From contig CM061141.1 of NCBI GenBank assembly GCA_030789695.1, forward strand, positions 280,619,871 to 280,683,870: a stretch of 64,000 nucleotides of DNA. The letters run 5' to 3'. Numbering within the stretch: position 1 is the stretch's first letter; every line of letters starts with the position of its first letter. The DNA is from Scilla litardierei. Lineage: Eukaryota; Streptophyta; Magnoliopsida; Asparagales; Asparagaceae. This document shows, one piece after another, positions 11,087 to 21,890 of this stretch. The notes below the pieces were generated by a model. The model saw only the letters and a program-made list of their open reading frames with translations, was not told the origin of the DNA and did not search any database. Position numbers and translations under genes: made by a program.

Positions 11087-12736
11087 TCACGAGGAGGAGG
11101 CTGGATCTGCAGCGTCCGTGGGTCCAGTCGACGGAGTGGACTCAGGATCTGCAGGGAGTAGAGGTGTCTCAACAGATGGAATCGTCGGGGCAGGAGTCGA
11201 GATCTCAGGAACAGGCTCAACAGCAGCATGAGTCTCGACAGAAGCAGCAGGAATATCAGCAGGCTCAGCAACAGGGTCTACAGCAGGCTCAGAAGACTGA
11301 AGAGCTGCAGCAGAAGGCTCTGGAACACCGAAAGTGGTGCCAACTCCAGGAGCAGAAGTGGAAGTACCAGCAGCAGCAGCAGCAGTGGCCTCATCGCCAC
11401 GGGCAAAAGAAGTAGCAAGCTCGTCAAGCTCCTCATCGTCCATCTCCTCGGCCTCAGACACTGAAGGAGGAAGCTCAATCCCCATCATACGAGCCATACG
11501 GCAGACTACCTCCTCAGTACGAGCCAAACGGGAGTCGTGCTGACGAAGTAGGCGTACGACATCGTCCAATGTAGCAGGGGAAGACGAGGCTGCAGCAGCT
11601 GACGGAGTAGACTGGGAAGCAGATGCGGTAGACCTCTACACGTGACGAAGAGCCGCTAGAGATTTCTTCACGGCCGTCGCGTTCAGAGGCGTACCCAAAG
11701 GACGCTCATCGTCAGGAGGGAGGGGAACTCGAAAATGACAAAATACGAGGGTCAACAAGCAGGGGTATGGAATGTGCGCAGACTTATTGGTCTTGCGTAT
11801 ACACTCGAAAGAATCCATCTTATCGAGTATCACACGAGCCCAATTTATCTCGCACCCCAAGAAAAGAGCGTATATGAGCTTCAAAAACGGCTGAGAGGGG
11901 AGAGAAGAGGATCCATACTTAGGGAGGAGACACGACTTCAAAATCAAGTTAAGAACCCACGCATTCGGCTTAAAAGATTTCGATGGAACACCAATGAATG
12001 CGGAGGGGATAACCTGGAAAATCTCTGAAAGAATAGACTGATCCAAGGAAGAAATGTCGTCTACGGAAATGTCCGAAGGGAGGAGACCACACGACGCACA
12101 ACCAAGGATCTCCCCCAAGATTTCTGCTGTGAGAACTATAGGAGTTCCCAAGACAGTCGTCTCAATGGAGTGACTGGCGTCGTACTGGCCTCGAATACGG
12201 TTGGCATAGAACAATTTCACGAGGCGAGGGTACGGTTTGGGATTGGCCTTGGGGTCGTATCGGAGATAATCTAGAAGGCCACTATAAGACAGAAGATCAG
12301 CAAGGCCGAGAAAATCAGAGAACTGAACGTAATGCTCCAACAACAGTGGACAGTGTTCTATACGGTTGTACGCGGCGAGACACTGAGGGTCATCGCGGCA
12401 CAACGATATGTCTACACCGCCAACTGGCATAGGAGCTTTACCCTTGGCCTTACGGGTCTTCGGAGGTGGGGTAGGTTCCTTAGTAGGCTCATCCTCTGGG
12501 ATAAAATCAGTATCAGAATCGGGAGGAGTAGCCGGAGTGTGAAGAATAGGCTTTTTGGTCTTGGATTTACAGGGTTTAACTATGGCAGTCCTAGGCTTCT
12601 TAGGAGGAGGCGAAGATGGAGAGCCTTGGGTAGACTTGGCACGACGCTTAGGCTTCGGGGGATTCCTAGGGTCGGAAGGACCTACGGTCATAGGAGAAGC
12701 CCCGGAAGAGGCGATCGGAATACGATTCTTAGCCAT
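11087..12736 (-). pseudogene. Sirevirus-1 ORF3 (env-position plant-transposon protein), one internal stop
   Basis: One frame of about 550 codons broken by TAG at 11638-11636. Codons 1-366: a basic proline-rich N-terminus with nuclear-localisation-like KPKRRAK and PPPKKPR patches, then from about residue 120 a domain resembling the putative plant transposon protein family (LVKLFYANRI, GTPIVLTAEILGEILG, SFKPNAWVLNLILKSC). After the stop the same frame continues with a heptad-like stretch (VVRLLRQHDSRLARTEEVVCR) and an acidic Ala/Pro/Thr-rich tail. Sirevirus-2 has CAG at the homologous codon, so the stop is a C-to-T change. I see no signal peptide or membrane segment, so an envelope role is unsupported. 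Its function is unknown. Confidence 0.75.
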
Positions 12737-13606
12737 AGCACTACGAGCACAAGCAATCGAAGACTAGGTCACTAACAACCTAGAGATCACAAGCTAACAA
12801 CCCTAGAGATCAAGAAAATTCGAAAATCACAAGCCCTAGGTTAGAAATTGAAACCCTAGGAGAGGGAGGGAGATACCTATGGGGTGGAGTCGACGACGGT
12901 GATCGACGGAGAAACGGCCGGAAGACGAAGGGTTTCGAGAGGGGGGTTTGGGGTTTTCGAGTTTGAGCTGAGAGGAAACCGACTAAAAATGAAATTAGTC
13001 GGATGAAAGATGAGTATAAGTCGGTTGGAAGACGAAAAGACTCAACTGCCCTAACCCACGTAGTCGGTCACAGTTCAAGCACTGACCGACTAGATTACGA
13101 TCTAGTCGGTCGGTCAATGAGCTTGAACCGACTAAGTCGAAACAGTAGCTCAGAGTGATTTTTAGGGCTAGATTTAGTCGGTCGTAGTATACTTACTGAC
13201 CGACTAGTTTTCAATCTAGTCGGTCGGAAAGTGTACTATGACCGACTAACGAAAGAAAATGATAGGAGATGGATATTTGCATGATCTAGTCGGTCTGAGT
13301 TCATTTGCTGACCGACTAGATGAGCATCTAGTCGGTTGACAAGTGTACTGAAACCGACTAGTAGAGTCAAAAAATAGAAATTTGATTTCTCTTCACAAAC
13401 CACTTGGATGAAACATCCTAACTCACTCATTAGTCATCTAAATTACCCCATAAAACGTCGAAATCTTAAGTACGACATTGAAATACGAATTCGAGCAATA
13501 AATTCGAATAAATCACATAAAATTCCCAAAAATTCAATTAATCTAGCATGAATGAAATATCGCGAAATATATTAGCATGCAAGATGATTGAATTTAAATA
13601 TGAATC
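12737..13606 (-). other. Sirevirus-1 region between pol and ORF3
   Basis: About 870 bp without genes. On the element strand it reads: pol end, a hairpin array (13360-13061), one short hairpin (13002-12979), then a leader with CCCTAGG-type words and the ORF3 ATG at 12736. The order resembles a promoter and 5' UTR more than a random spacer. Confidence 0.6.
12979..13360 (-). repeat. ORF3-proximal hairpin array of Sirevirus-1
   Basis: Three long units at 13061-13134, 13175-13248 and 13286-13360 use the same TAGTCGGTC/GACCGACTA words as the LTR array, with different spacers. In the first, GTTCAAGC in one spacer faces GCTTGAAC in the other. In the second, GTAGTATACTTACT faces GGAAAGTGTACTAT. A smaller hairpin CCGACTAA (12979-12986) / TTAGTCGG (12995-13002) lies nearer ORF3. 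Confidence 0.85.
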
Positions 13607-16600
13607 CTATATCTCGGATTCACCCATAATCCCCAATTCTCGACGCAACCGCACAAAGGAGTCCTCCTTTAGGGGTTTCGTGAAAATATCGGCGATTTGC
13701 TTTTGGGTTTCAACGTTCACTAAAATGATGTCCTTTTTAGCAACATGATCATCTAAGAAATGGTGTCGGACATCTATGTGTTTCGATCGGGAATGGTGCA
13801 CCGGATTCTTTGAAATACAAATAGCACTTTGGTTATCCACCATGATAGGGCTAGTATCACAATGAATACCAAAATCCTTCAATGTGTGTCTCATCCAAAG
13901 AACCTGGGCACAAGCGGCACCGGCGGCAATATATTCCGCCTCGGTGGTTGAAAGTGATACCGAATTTTGCTTCTTGGAAAACCAAGAGACAAGAGAATTT
14001 CCTAGAAAATGGCAAGTGCCACTAGTACTTTTCCTGTCGGATTTGCATCCCGCATAATCAGCGTCACTATATGAGACTAACTCATATGTGCTAGATCTCG
14101 GATAAAGTAATCCAAAATCTAATGTGTAACTTAGATAGCGAAAAATACGCTTTACCGCTACTAAGTGAGACTCCTTAGGTTGAGACTGATAACGAGCACA
14201 TATACATACGGCAAACATAATATCGGGCCTACTTGCGGTAAGATAAAGCAAACTACCTATCATACCTCGATATAGACGAATGTCTACATCCTTACCGCCC
14301 GTATCCTTGTCAAGATGCGTAGTCGTGCTCATTGGAGTCTTTTTCCCGGAGGCATTCTCCATTCCAAATCGCTTTAGCAACTCCACCGTGTACTTCGTTT
14401 GGTGGATGAAGATTGCATCGTTCATTTGGCGAATTTGGAGACCTAAGAAATATTTGAGTTCGCCCATGTGGCTCATCTCAAATTGTTCCTTCATCACATT
14501 AGAAAACTCTTCGCAAAGAGCGAAGTTAGTAGCACCGAAAATGATATCATCAACATAAATTTAAACTAATAAAATATCATTATTCGCATGCTTAATAAAA
14601 AGTGTTGAATCGGCTTCGCCCATTTTAAAATTCAAATCCAAAAGAAAATTCTTTAGGCGATCATACCAAGCTCGAGGAGCTTATCTCAAACCATAAAGAG
14701 CTTTCTTTAGTTTAAAAACGTGATTTGGAAAATTTTCATTTACGAAGCCCGGAGGTTGAGAAACGTAAACTTCCTCAACGACATCTCCGTTTAAAAATGC
14801 ACTTTTAACATCCATTTGAAATAATTTAAAATTCTTATGGCATGCAAAAGACAAAAGTAATCTAATTGATTCTAATCTAGCTACCGGAGCGAAAGATTCT
14901 TCGAAATCGATACCTTCCTCTTGACGATAGCCTTGAGCTACTAACCGAGCTTTGTTCCGGACGATGACTTGGTTTTCGTCGGTTTTGTTCTTGAAGATCC
15001 ACTTTGTCCCTATGACGGTGTGGTTCTTCGATGGCAATGGAACAAGCTCCCAAACTTCATTCCTCTCGAATTGAATGAGCTCCTCCTCCATGGCTAAGAT
15101 CCAAGCGCTATCTTCGCATGCTTCATTAATATTCTTTGGCTCTATCGATGAGGCAAAGGCACAATTTGCGAAGTGGTGAACTTGCGATCTCGTCTTGACA
15201 CTATCATAGATATTGCCAATGACTTGCTCATGGGGATGGTCACGAACCGAATGAAGCCGTTTGGGAATACCTTGATCACTTGGAACATTCTCAATAACTT
15301 CATTAGTTGGGTTAGTCTCAATAGAATCAATAGAATCATTAGACTTAGAATTATCAAACGAATCACATAAAACATCCATAGAATCATTATCATTTGAAAT
15401 TCTAGTTGGAACAAATCCTTCATTAAATGAGACATGAAGCGATTCCTCGATCGTTGAGGTTCGTTTGTTGAAAATCCGGTAGGCTTTGCTACGCGTAGAA
15501 TATCCAACAAAAATCCCCTCATCGGATCTCGGATCGAATTTGTCCAAACTACCATATGTGTTCTTAATAAAACATTTCGAACCAAAAACACGAAAATGTT
15601 TAACTTGAGGCAACCTACCAAACAACAATTCATAACAAGTTTGTTTAGTGCCGGGCCTCAAAAGTATTCTATTAAACACATAGCAAGCGGTGTGTACCGC
15701 TTCCGCCCAAAATTGATGGCCAAGTTGGCTATCATCAAGCATAGTGCGAGCACACTCCACTAGCGTCCTATTCTTTCTCTCAACTACACCATTTTGAGGA
15801 GGTGCACAAGGGAAAGAGAAGGTGTGAGTAATACCAACTTCATCACAAAATGTCTCAAAAGACTCATTCTCAAATTCACCTCCATGATCACTACGAATAG
15901 TGACAATGGTGGTTCCTAAGAGATTTTGTACTTTCTTAACAAAAATTGTGAAGTTTTCAAAAGCTTCATTTTTATTACACAATGAAAATACCCAAGTAAA
16001 TCTTGAATAGTCATCTACGATGACAAGTCCATACCTTGCATTTCCTAAGGAAGCTACTCTAGTTGGCCCAAATAAATCTAGATGTAATAGCTCTAGTGGC
16101 CGTTTAGTAGAGATGCTTTTCTTAGGTTTAAATGAAGATTTAGGAAGCTTGCCGCGTTGACAACAATCACAAAAACTTTTCTTTTCAAAAACAAGCTTCG
16201 GAAAACCTTTAATAGAATTCAATTTTGAAAGCTTATATAGTGTTCCAAAGTTCACATGTCCAAAGCGTCGATGCCATAAGTGTTGTTCACTTGTGTTGGC
16301 AACGAGACATTGTTCATATGACTTAGGAAGATCCAAAATATAAATGTCTTTACGACGAGTTCCGGAAAATAATAATTTTTCATTATCCTTTCTTAAAATA
16401 TGACACAATCCTTTTGCAAAGCTAACTTTGTAACCTTTGTCACAAAGTTGACTTATTGAAATAAGATTATGATTTAAACCACTAACAAGATAAACATCAC
16501 TAATTAATGGTTTAGAAGGGTTACCGACTTTACCAACACCTATGATGGTTCCGCTCTCGTTGCCTCCAAATACGATGCGGTTTCCATTCGCAATGGGAAC

Positions 16601-16723
16601 CACTCCGGAGAGCAAACGAGCGTCACCCGTCATGTGTTTGGAGCACCCGCTATCGAGTATCCAATTCCCTTTGGAGCTAAATTTAAATTTGATGCTCCTT
16701 TTCTTTTTCTTTTCCTTGAGTAC
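13607..16723 (-). pseudogene. pol: Sirevirus-1 Pol: protease, integrase, RT and RNase H, two internal stops
   Basis: One frame of about 1039 codons opens at 16723, just after a TAG. Order: aspartic protease ([15 protein letters not shown] near 16680-16630); GAG-pre-integrase zinc finger (LWHRRFGH...CDCCQRGK); integrase core with D in LHLDLFGP, D in RSDHGGEF and E in [11 protein letters not shown] with [13 protein letters not shown] and catalytic YVDDIIFG near 14550; Copia RNase H ([28 protein letters not shown]). Stops TAA at 14683-14681 and 14563-14561 interrupt RT; both are CAA in Sirevirus-2. Otherwise full length. It acts in the virus-like particle and, for integrase, in the nucleus. The copy itself cannot make active RT. 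Confidence 0.9.
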
Positions 16724-16776
16724 CTAAAGATAGACACTTTCATATCATGGTACCCAAGGTCATTGGGTCCAAGGGA

Positions 16777-19020
16777 TTAGACCTTTGGAAGCCAAGTCCA
16801 AGTGGACTTAGACTTCCCCACATAATTCTTACTATGCACAACATCCGAAAAATAAGCATTCATGTACATTTGTTTTTCGTCCATGCTTGTGTCCTTTGGG
16901 CTCCAAATAGTGAAAATTTTGGGAGCCATCATCCTATTGGGTGCATGCATGCTACGTTGATTTCTACGTGATGCATGTTGTGGATAGGCATACGGGACAT
17001 GATGGAATGGTGCACGACGAGAATTATTCATATGATGAGGTGGGTGTACATATGCATGTGTGGGAACACGTGCGTGAGGGTGTCTCACTTGGTGTGCACG
17101 TGCCCGAGAATGTGTTGCATAAAAATCATCATATGTGTGAGCCGGTGGAGTAGGACGTGTGTTCCTACGTGGCATGTTATTAGTGTACATGTAGGCATGC
17201 CCCTTCTTTGGAGGTCCACCCAAAGAGGGTTTCTTTCCGAAAGAGGGTGTGGACGAGGTGGAAGCACCATTGGTAGATGAACTACTAATAGAGTGTTTGC
17301 TCCCACTCGTTGAGGCTTCGGAAGTTGGCCTAACAAAAGTAGTGACCGACTTGGATGAATTTCCCATCATATACCCCAAGCCAATGTGGTGTTTGGCCGG
17401 AAGTAAATCTTTTAGGATATTATCCAAATGGCCTTTACCCTTGTTGAATTCGTTGATTCGGCCCAATGTGTTCTCATATTTCTCTTTGAGAGAACGCAAA
17501 GAAGTATCCAAAGTGGATATTTGCGAAGTGAGCACATAAACACGAGATTTAAGATTCTCGTTCTCAATACTCAAAGTCGAGTTTTGAGAAGTTAAATCCG
17601 ATATCTCATGTTCTTCCGCATCCTCAATGCTAACATGTTCGAGTTTAGATTTGAGATTCGCAATCTCATTTCTTAACTCTTCAACAACGGTGTCGTTGTT
17701 GGTGATGATATTCTTAGGCGATGTTTGAATGCTAGCTAGGTCATCTTTTACCTTAGTATATCTATTTACTAACTTAGTGTATTTTGACCAAAGTTGAGAG
17801 TTAGCATTTCTGAGATCATCCATCGTTACCTCATCGCTTTCGTCATTACTATCATCGGAAGAGGAGGATCCTTGATCGTTCTCCTCTCTTGCCATGAAGC
17901 ACATATGTGCTTGCTCCACTTTCTCATCATCCGACTCTCCGCTTGAGGAATCCTCGGAGTCGGTGAATGTTGCTCCGACAAGTCCTTTCTTGTACCCCTT
18001 TTTGTATTTCTTGGACTTATCGAATTTTGGCGCCTTCCACTTCTCCTTTTGTTTGTTGAGAGGACACTCCGCTTTCATGTGTCCTGGCTTATTGCACTTG
18101 AAACACAAAGGAGAGGAAGAGGCGTTAGAAGAACCAAATTTACCTTTGGTCTTGAAGTTACCTTTCCGGAAGAAACGGTTGAACTTCTTGGCCATGAGTG
18201 CCATGGACTCCAAGTCCAACTCGTTTTCCGAGTCTTCATCATCGGAAGATGTGGATGAAGCCGCCTTGAATGCAATCGCCTTTTTCTTAGGCGCATCTAG
18301 GTTCAAATATGACTTCATCTTTTCTTGTAGCTTCACCTTGCTATCTTTACGTACCTCGTATGACATCAAAGTACCCATTAGTTGAACTATGGTATATTTG
18401 TTCATGTCATTACCTTCCTCGATGGCGAAGGTACGTTTTTCCCAAGAAGAGGGAAGTCCTTCAATAAGCTTTAAGCACTTCTCCTTTTGAGTGTAGATCT
18501 TGCCGAGGGCCTCTAACTCGTTTATTATGTCAACGAAGCGAGCGTAATATTCTTTCATCTTCTCGCCCTGTTGCATATGAAACATTTCGTAATCTTTGGT
18601 TACGACAACGAGTTTAGAGTCTCTTACCCGACTCGTCCCTTCATGTAGTATGAGGAGAGAGTTCCAAATTTGATATGCACTCTTACATGTGCATATCTTA
18701 TTGAAGTCCTTGGGCTCCAATGCGCATTGCAAGGCGTTCATTGCCTTGGCATTGCTTACCTCCGCGGCGACCTCCGCGGTAGTCCATTTCTCAAAATCTT
18801 CTTCTTCGGGCTCGTTGTACTCCTTCATTGTAGTCCTCCATAAAGATGCACTTCGGAGGAAGGTTTCCATCCGACATTTCCAGTACCCGTAGTTGGTACC
18901 GTTGAAGAATGGAGGCCTTGTAGAGGAATGTCCTTCCATCACCGATGACACTCCTTCACGGTTCCTGAAGGTGTCGTAGTTTGAAGGTGGAGGCACGGTC
19001 TTGTTGTCGTTGGCAGACAT
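16777..19020 (-). CDS. gag: Sirevirus-1 Gag, intact, long coiled-coil type
   Basis: 747 codons. Residues about 35-245 form the UBN2-type Gag domain (PPFFNGTNYGYWKCRMETFL, YARFVDIINELEALG, LIEGLPSSWEKR). One CCHC knuckle lies at 306-319 (CFKCNKPGHMKAEC), followed by a lysine-rich and then an acidic Ser/Glu patch. Residues about 415-560 are heptad-rich and predicted coiled coil (ENENLKSRVYVLTSQIS). The tail at about 630-715 is very rich in His, Arg and Pro, which is unusual. A long Gag with C-terminal coiled coil is typical of Sireviruses. Gag stops at TAA 16779-16777; pol opens 53 nt further on in another frame. It forms the particle shell and binds element RNA. Confidence 0.9.
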   Translation of the reverse strand: MSANDNKTVPPPSNYDTFRNREGVSSVMEGHSSTRPPFFNGTNYGYWKCRMETFLRSASLWRTTMKEYNEPEEEDFEKWTTAEVAAEVSNAKAMNALQCALEPKDFNKICTCKSAYQIWNSLLILHEGTSRVRDSKLVVVTKDYEMFHMQQGEKMKEYYARFVDIINELEALGKIYTQKEKCLKLIEGLPSSWEKRTFAIEEGNDMNKYTIVQLMGTLMSYEVRKDSKVKLQEKMKSYLNLDAPKKKAIAFKAASSTSSDDEDSENELDLESMALMAKKFNRFFRKGNFKTKGKFGSSNASSSPLCFKCNKPGHMKAECPLNKQKEKWKAPKFDKSKKYKKGYKKGLVGATFTDSEDSSSGESDDEKVEQAHMCFMAREENDQGSSSSDDSNDESDEVTMDDLRNANSQLWSKYTKLVNRYTKVKDDLASIQTSPKNIITNNDTVVEELRNEIANLKSKLEHVSIEDAEEHEISDLTSQNSTLSIENENLKSRVYVLTSQISTLDTSLRSLKEKYENTLGRINEFNKGKGHLDNILKDLLPAKHHIGLGYMMGNSSKSVTTFVRPTSEASTSGSKHSISSSSTNGASTSSTPSFGKKPSLGGPPKKGHAYMYTNNMPRRNTRPTPPAHTYDDFYATHSRARAHQVRHPHARVPTHAYVHPPHHMNNSRRAPFHHVPYAYPQHASRRNQRSMHAPNRMMAPKIFTIWSPKDTSMDEKQMYMNAYFSDVVHSKNYVGKSKSTWTWLPKV

Positions 19021-19032
19021 AGCTGAGTATCT

Positions 19033-19045
19033 GGCTCTGATACCA
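19033..19045 (-). other. Sirevirus-1 primer binding site (tRNA-iMet)
   Basis: GGCTCTGATACCA on the plus strand, the complement of the iMet site, two bases from the LTR end at 19048. Confidence 0.9.
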
Positions 19046-19788
19046 AATGTAATGCCCTACCAGCTACTGCACAAGTACTAGAGGGGGGGGTGAATAGTAC
19101 TTTAAAATAATAAGGCGTATTATTCCAAATTAAATTGCACACAACTACCAAATCAATTTGCGGAAGCTTAAATTGAATGACAACACAAAATTAACAATGC
19201 TAACAAACGATGTTAATGGGTTCGGATCCACCCAAGTCTCCCCGACTTGTTCCCGGTGATCCTACGTCCCAACCACCCGGATCCCTTCCGGATACTTGAG
19301 TTAGAAACCCTAACTCAAGATTTCCACTATGAATATCTTGTGAAAAACCTTCACAAGATCAAATCATACATGCAATAGCAAACGTGAATCCCACAACCCG
19401 GGATCACAACCTTCTCTCACAACCGAGAGAATCACAAAGCAATATTAAAGAGTTTAATATGAAATAAACAAGCTTACCACAAAATCCTATACCTTGAGTT
19501 TTTCTTACCCAATAGGTGGAATGAAGGATTTGAGGAAGATGAAGTTACCAAACCCTAGCACCAAGGAAATGAGCAGCAATGGGTGCCTAGGGATGATTTG
19601 GAAACTTGAATCAAGCAATAGCTTGAAGAGCTCACCAAGAACAAGCTTCTCTCTAGATCTAGAAATGAGAGAGAATGGGTTTCTTGTGAGGAAGAGAGCT
19701 TTAGATTTGAGGGAGAATAGCTATCTCTTTAGAACTTAATGAATCTCTTAATGGCAGCTCTATTGAAGATAGAAATGACCTAGGTTCG

Positions 19789-19796
19789 TATTTATA
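19789..19796 (-). promoter_or_regulatory. TATA box of Sirevirus-1 5' LTR
   Basis: TATAAATA on the minus strand; this copy would drive the genomic RNA. It lies just downstream of the hairpin array at 19852-20388. Confidence 0.65.
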
Positions 19797-19851
19797 GGGT
19801 CCCATAAAAACAAGTTAGGTCAATCTCCAACGGAAAGAATTCTGTGAGAAT

Positions 19852-20388
19852 TAGTCGGTCAAAGAACACTCACTGACCGACTAGTTCATCAACTAGTCGG
19901 TCAGTCACAAAGCATGGACCGACTAAGAGCAGATCTGAGAAGAGATAGAATTTCAGACCTAGAAAACTAGTCGGTCCAAGAACACTGTCTGACCGACTAG
20001 TTTCACAACTAGTCGGTCATCCAATGAACGTAGACCGACTAAGAGGCAAAACAACATAGTCTGAAGGCAAGTTGATTTAGTCGGTCCAAGAACAAAAGTT
20101 GACCGACTAGATTGTCAACTAGTCGGTCATCAAACGTTCTTAGACCGACTAACGGTAAACAGTAGCTTAGGAGAATTTTAGAGTGAACAGTAAGTCTCAA
20201 CTAGTCGGTCAAAGAAGCATCACTGACCGACTAGTTCACAAACTAGTCGGTCGGTGAGTCAACGTAGACCGACTAACTGTAAACAGTAAAGTCCAAGAAT
20301 TTAAGGAATCAAACTAGTCGGTCCAAGAACAGTTGCCGACCGACTAGATCACCATCTAGTCGGTCAGTACTTGTTCTTGTACCAACTA
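19852..20388 (-). repeat. Five-unit long-hairpin array in Sirevirus-1 5' LTR
   Basis: Same five units as 9177-9713, offset 10675. The few differences between copies fall outside the core words except one C-to-T before the third unit. Confidence 0.9.
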
Positions 20389-20790
20389 ACATGCACAATA
20401 AAGTCCGAATCGAAGTGCGACGCTTCGAGGAAGTTAGAATGAACTTGTGTAAGGATCCTAGAGCTACGAAATGAGCGTAATGAAGATAGAAACGTAAGAT
20501 ATACTCAAGGCTTAACATTCTATCAATCAAATCTAAAAGACTATAAATAAAACCTTAATAAACGGTCTTCGATAGCTTCGATTGAATCTTCATATTTTCC
20601 AAAGCGTCGCAAGAGCTTCAACGAAGCTTTAGGCATGAATATGAGCTTTGGAAAGTGTTGAGATGTCGCTTTGAATGTTCACGTGAAATTGGCGACGATC
20701 TCCAATACTGCGCTCATAAATTGTTAGTTCATGAATTATTTATGTTTGCTCATCATCCAAAACTAAATCCGGGGAGTCCAATATTCAACA

Positions 20791-20795
20791 CATGA
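20791..20795. repeat. Target site duplication CATGA, right copy
   Basis: Exact match to 8369-8373. Confidence 0.9.
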
Positions 20796-21260
20796 CCCTT
20801 AGCCAAGATCTATGCCGACTCGGGATGGATCTGACCATCCCAAGAAGAATCTAACCTACTGCGATTAAATTAAACTAATGCGTATAAAACACTTACCCGG
20901 AATCTCAACCCTAGGGCAGGCGAGATGTTCTGCACCGTCTTCCGAGCCGCTCCCCAACCCACGCCGAGCTGCTCCTCGAACCGCTCCTCGAACTTCTCCG
21001 CATCCCGAGGCGAGCAATCCTCATGTCGTTGAGCCAATTATGCGCCGAAGAAAGTTTCACGCGAGTGAAATCCTTCGCCAAGATTTCGGATCCGAATCCG
21101 AACTCCTTTTGCGGCTTTGCTAGAACCCTCAGGAGTAAGGCAGAAATATAGGGAGATAGTGAAATATTAATTTAAGCCTAGATCCGAGCGTGCTCCAACA
21201 TTTACGAGAGCCGCTCAGATCTAGAGCTTGGAACGAGTTTTGAGGAGGAGAGCAGACCCC

Positions 21261-21270
21261 TATTTATATA
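21261..21270 (-). promoter_or_regulatory. TATA box of TR-GAG-2 LTR
   Basis: TATATAAATA on the minus strand, identical to the TR-GAG-1 TATA box and in the same relative place. Confidence 0.75.
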
Positions 21271-21573
21271 GGCGGCTGACTGCTCCCCTTTACTCAAAAT
21301 CCGATGTGGGACTAAAGTTGGAGTTAATTAAATCAAGTTAGTTTGCCTTTCACAAAGTGCAAACTTCCGTGAATATTAACTCCCTCACCGTTTAACTTCA
21401 TGATTGATACAACATATCAATACAAAGGACGTTCAATGGTGAACGCATAGGAAAAAACGACTCGTCAATCCGAATCCGTTTGACCCCTCAATTGTATGTC
21501 CAAAGTTAAGCCCAAGGCAACATTTTCGCACAAAGGCTTCAACCGCCAGGAGAAAAGATAGTGTTTTAAAAAA

Positions 21574-21890
21574 CCCTTCCGTGGGGCCCACCACGTGGGC
21601 CCCACATGCGCGTTGGCACGCTTTTACCGCCGCCTGCATCTATGCAAGCGGGGCCCACCTGCCGCCCGTGTTAACGAGGGCGGCATCCTTTTTTCGCTGA
21701 AACGGGGCGGGCCCGCATCAAATGCGGGCCCGTTGGTTTTGTGTTGCCCACGTCAGCTGACGCGGGCGTCAGCCTGCATCAGCAGGCTGACTTTCGCGTT
21801 AGCGGGTGGGCCCCACTGATGCATGCGTCAGCCTGCTGATGCAGGCTGACACACGCGTCAGTGGGCCCAAACTTGGGCCCCACTTTGGGA
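21574..21890 (-). repeat. Hairpin array in TR-GAG-2 U3
   Basis: At the position of the TR-GAG-1 GC array lie different inverted repeats: GTGGGGCCCAC with GTGGGCCCCAC, GCGGGCCCGCAT with ATGCGGGCCCG, CGTCAGCTGACG, and GTCAGCCTGC with GCAGGCTGAC twice (loops ATCA and TGAT). An outer pair CCCACTGATGC / GCGTCAGTGGG encloses the last one. Word content is not that of TR-GAG-1, but placement and structure are. Confidence 0.8.

Larger units (their letters stand above)
8374..20790 (-). mobile_element. Sirevirus-1, complete Sirevirus (SIRE/Maximus-type Copia), 12.4 kb
   Basis: The element is bounded by 1742/1743-bp LTRs and a 5-bp TSD. Read on the minus strand the order is 5' LTR, iMet primer site, gag, protease-integrase-RT-RNase H, hairpin array, ORF3, 3' UTR with several PPT-like words, 3' LTR. 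The PPT context (complement of CTCCCCCTTTTTGGTGATGA), the long coiled-coil Gag and the ORF after pol are hallmarks of Sireviruses. By eye the LTRs differ at eight sites plus one G-run indel (about 0.5%), so the insertion is young. Three premature stops nevertheless break pol and ORF3. Confidence 0.93.
19048..20790 (-). repeat. Sirevirus-1 5' LTR
   Basis: A 1743-bp copy of 8374-10115, about 99.5% identical. All eight substitutions I found are transitions, seven of them with T or A in this copy where the other has C or G. It contains the same hairpin array and TATA box (19789-19796). Confidence 0.92.

Noticed and set aside
15142..15633. Second-frame ORFs inside Sirevirus pol (also 60355-60837)
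   Set aside because: Overlap the integrase-RT linker in another frame; low-complexity Ile/Leu-rich shadows.
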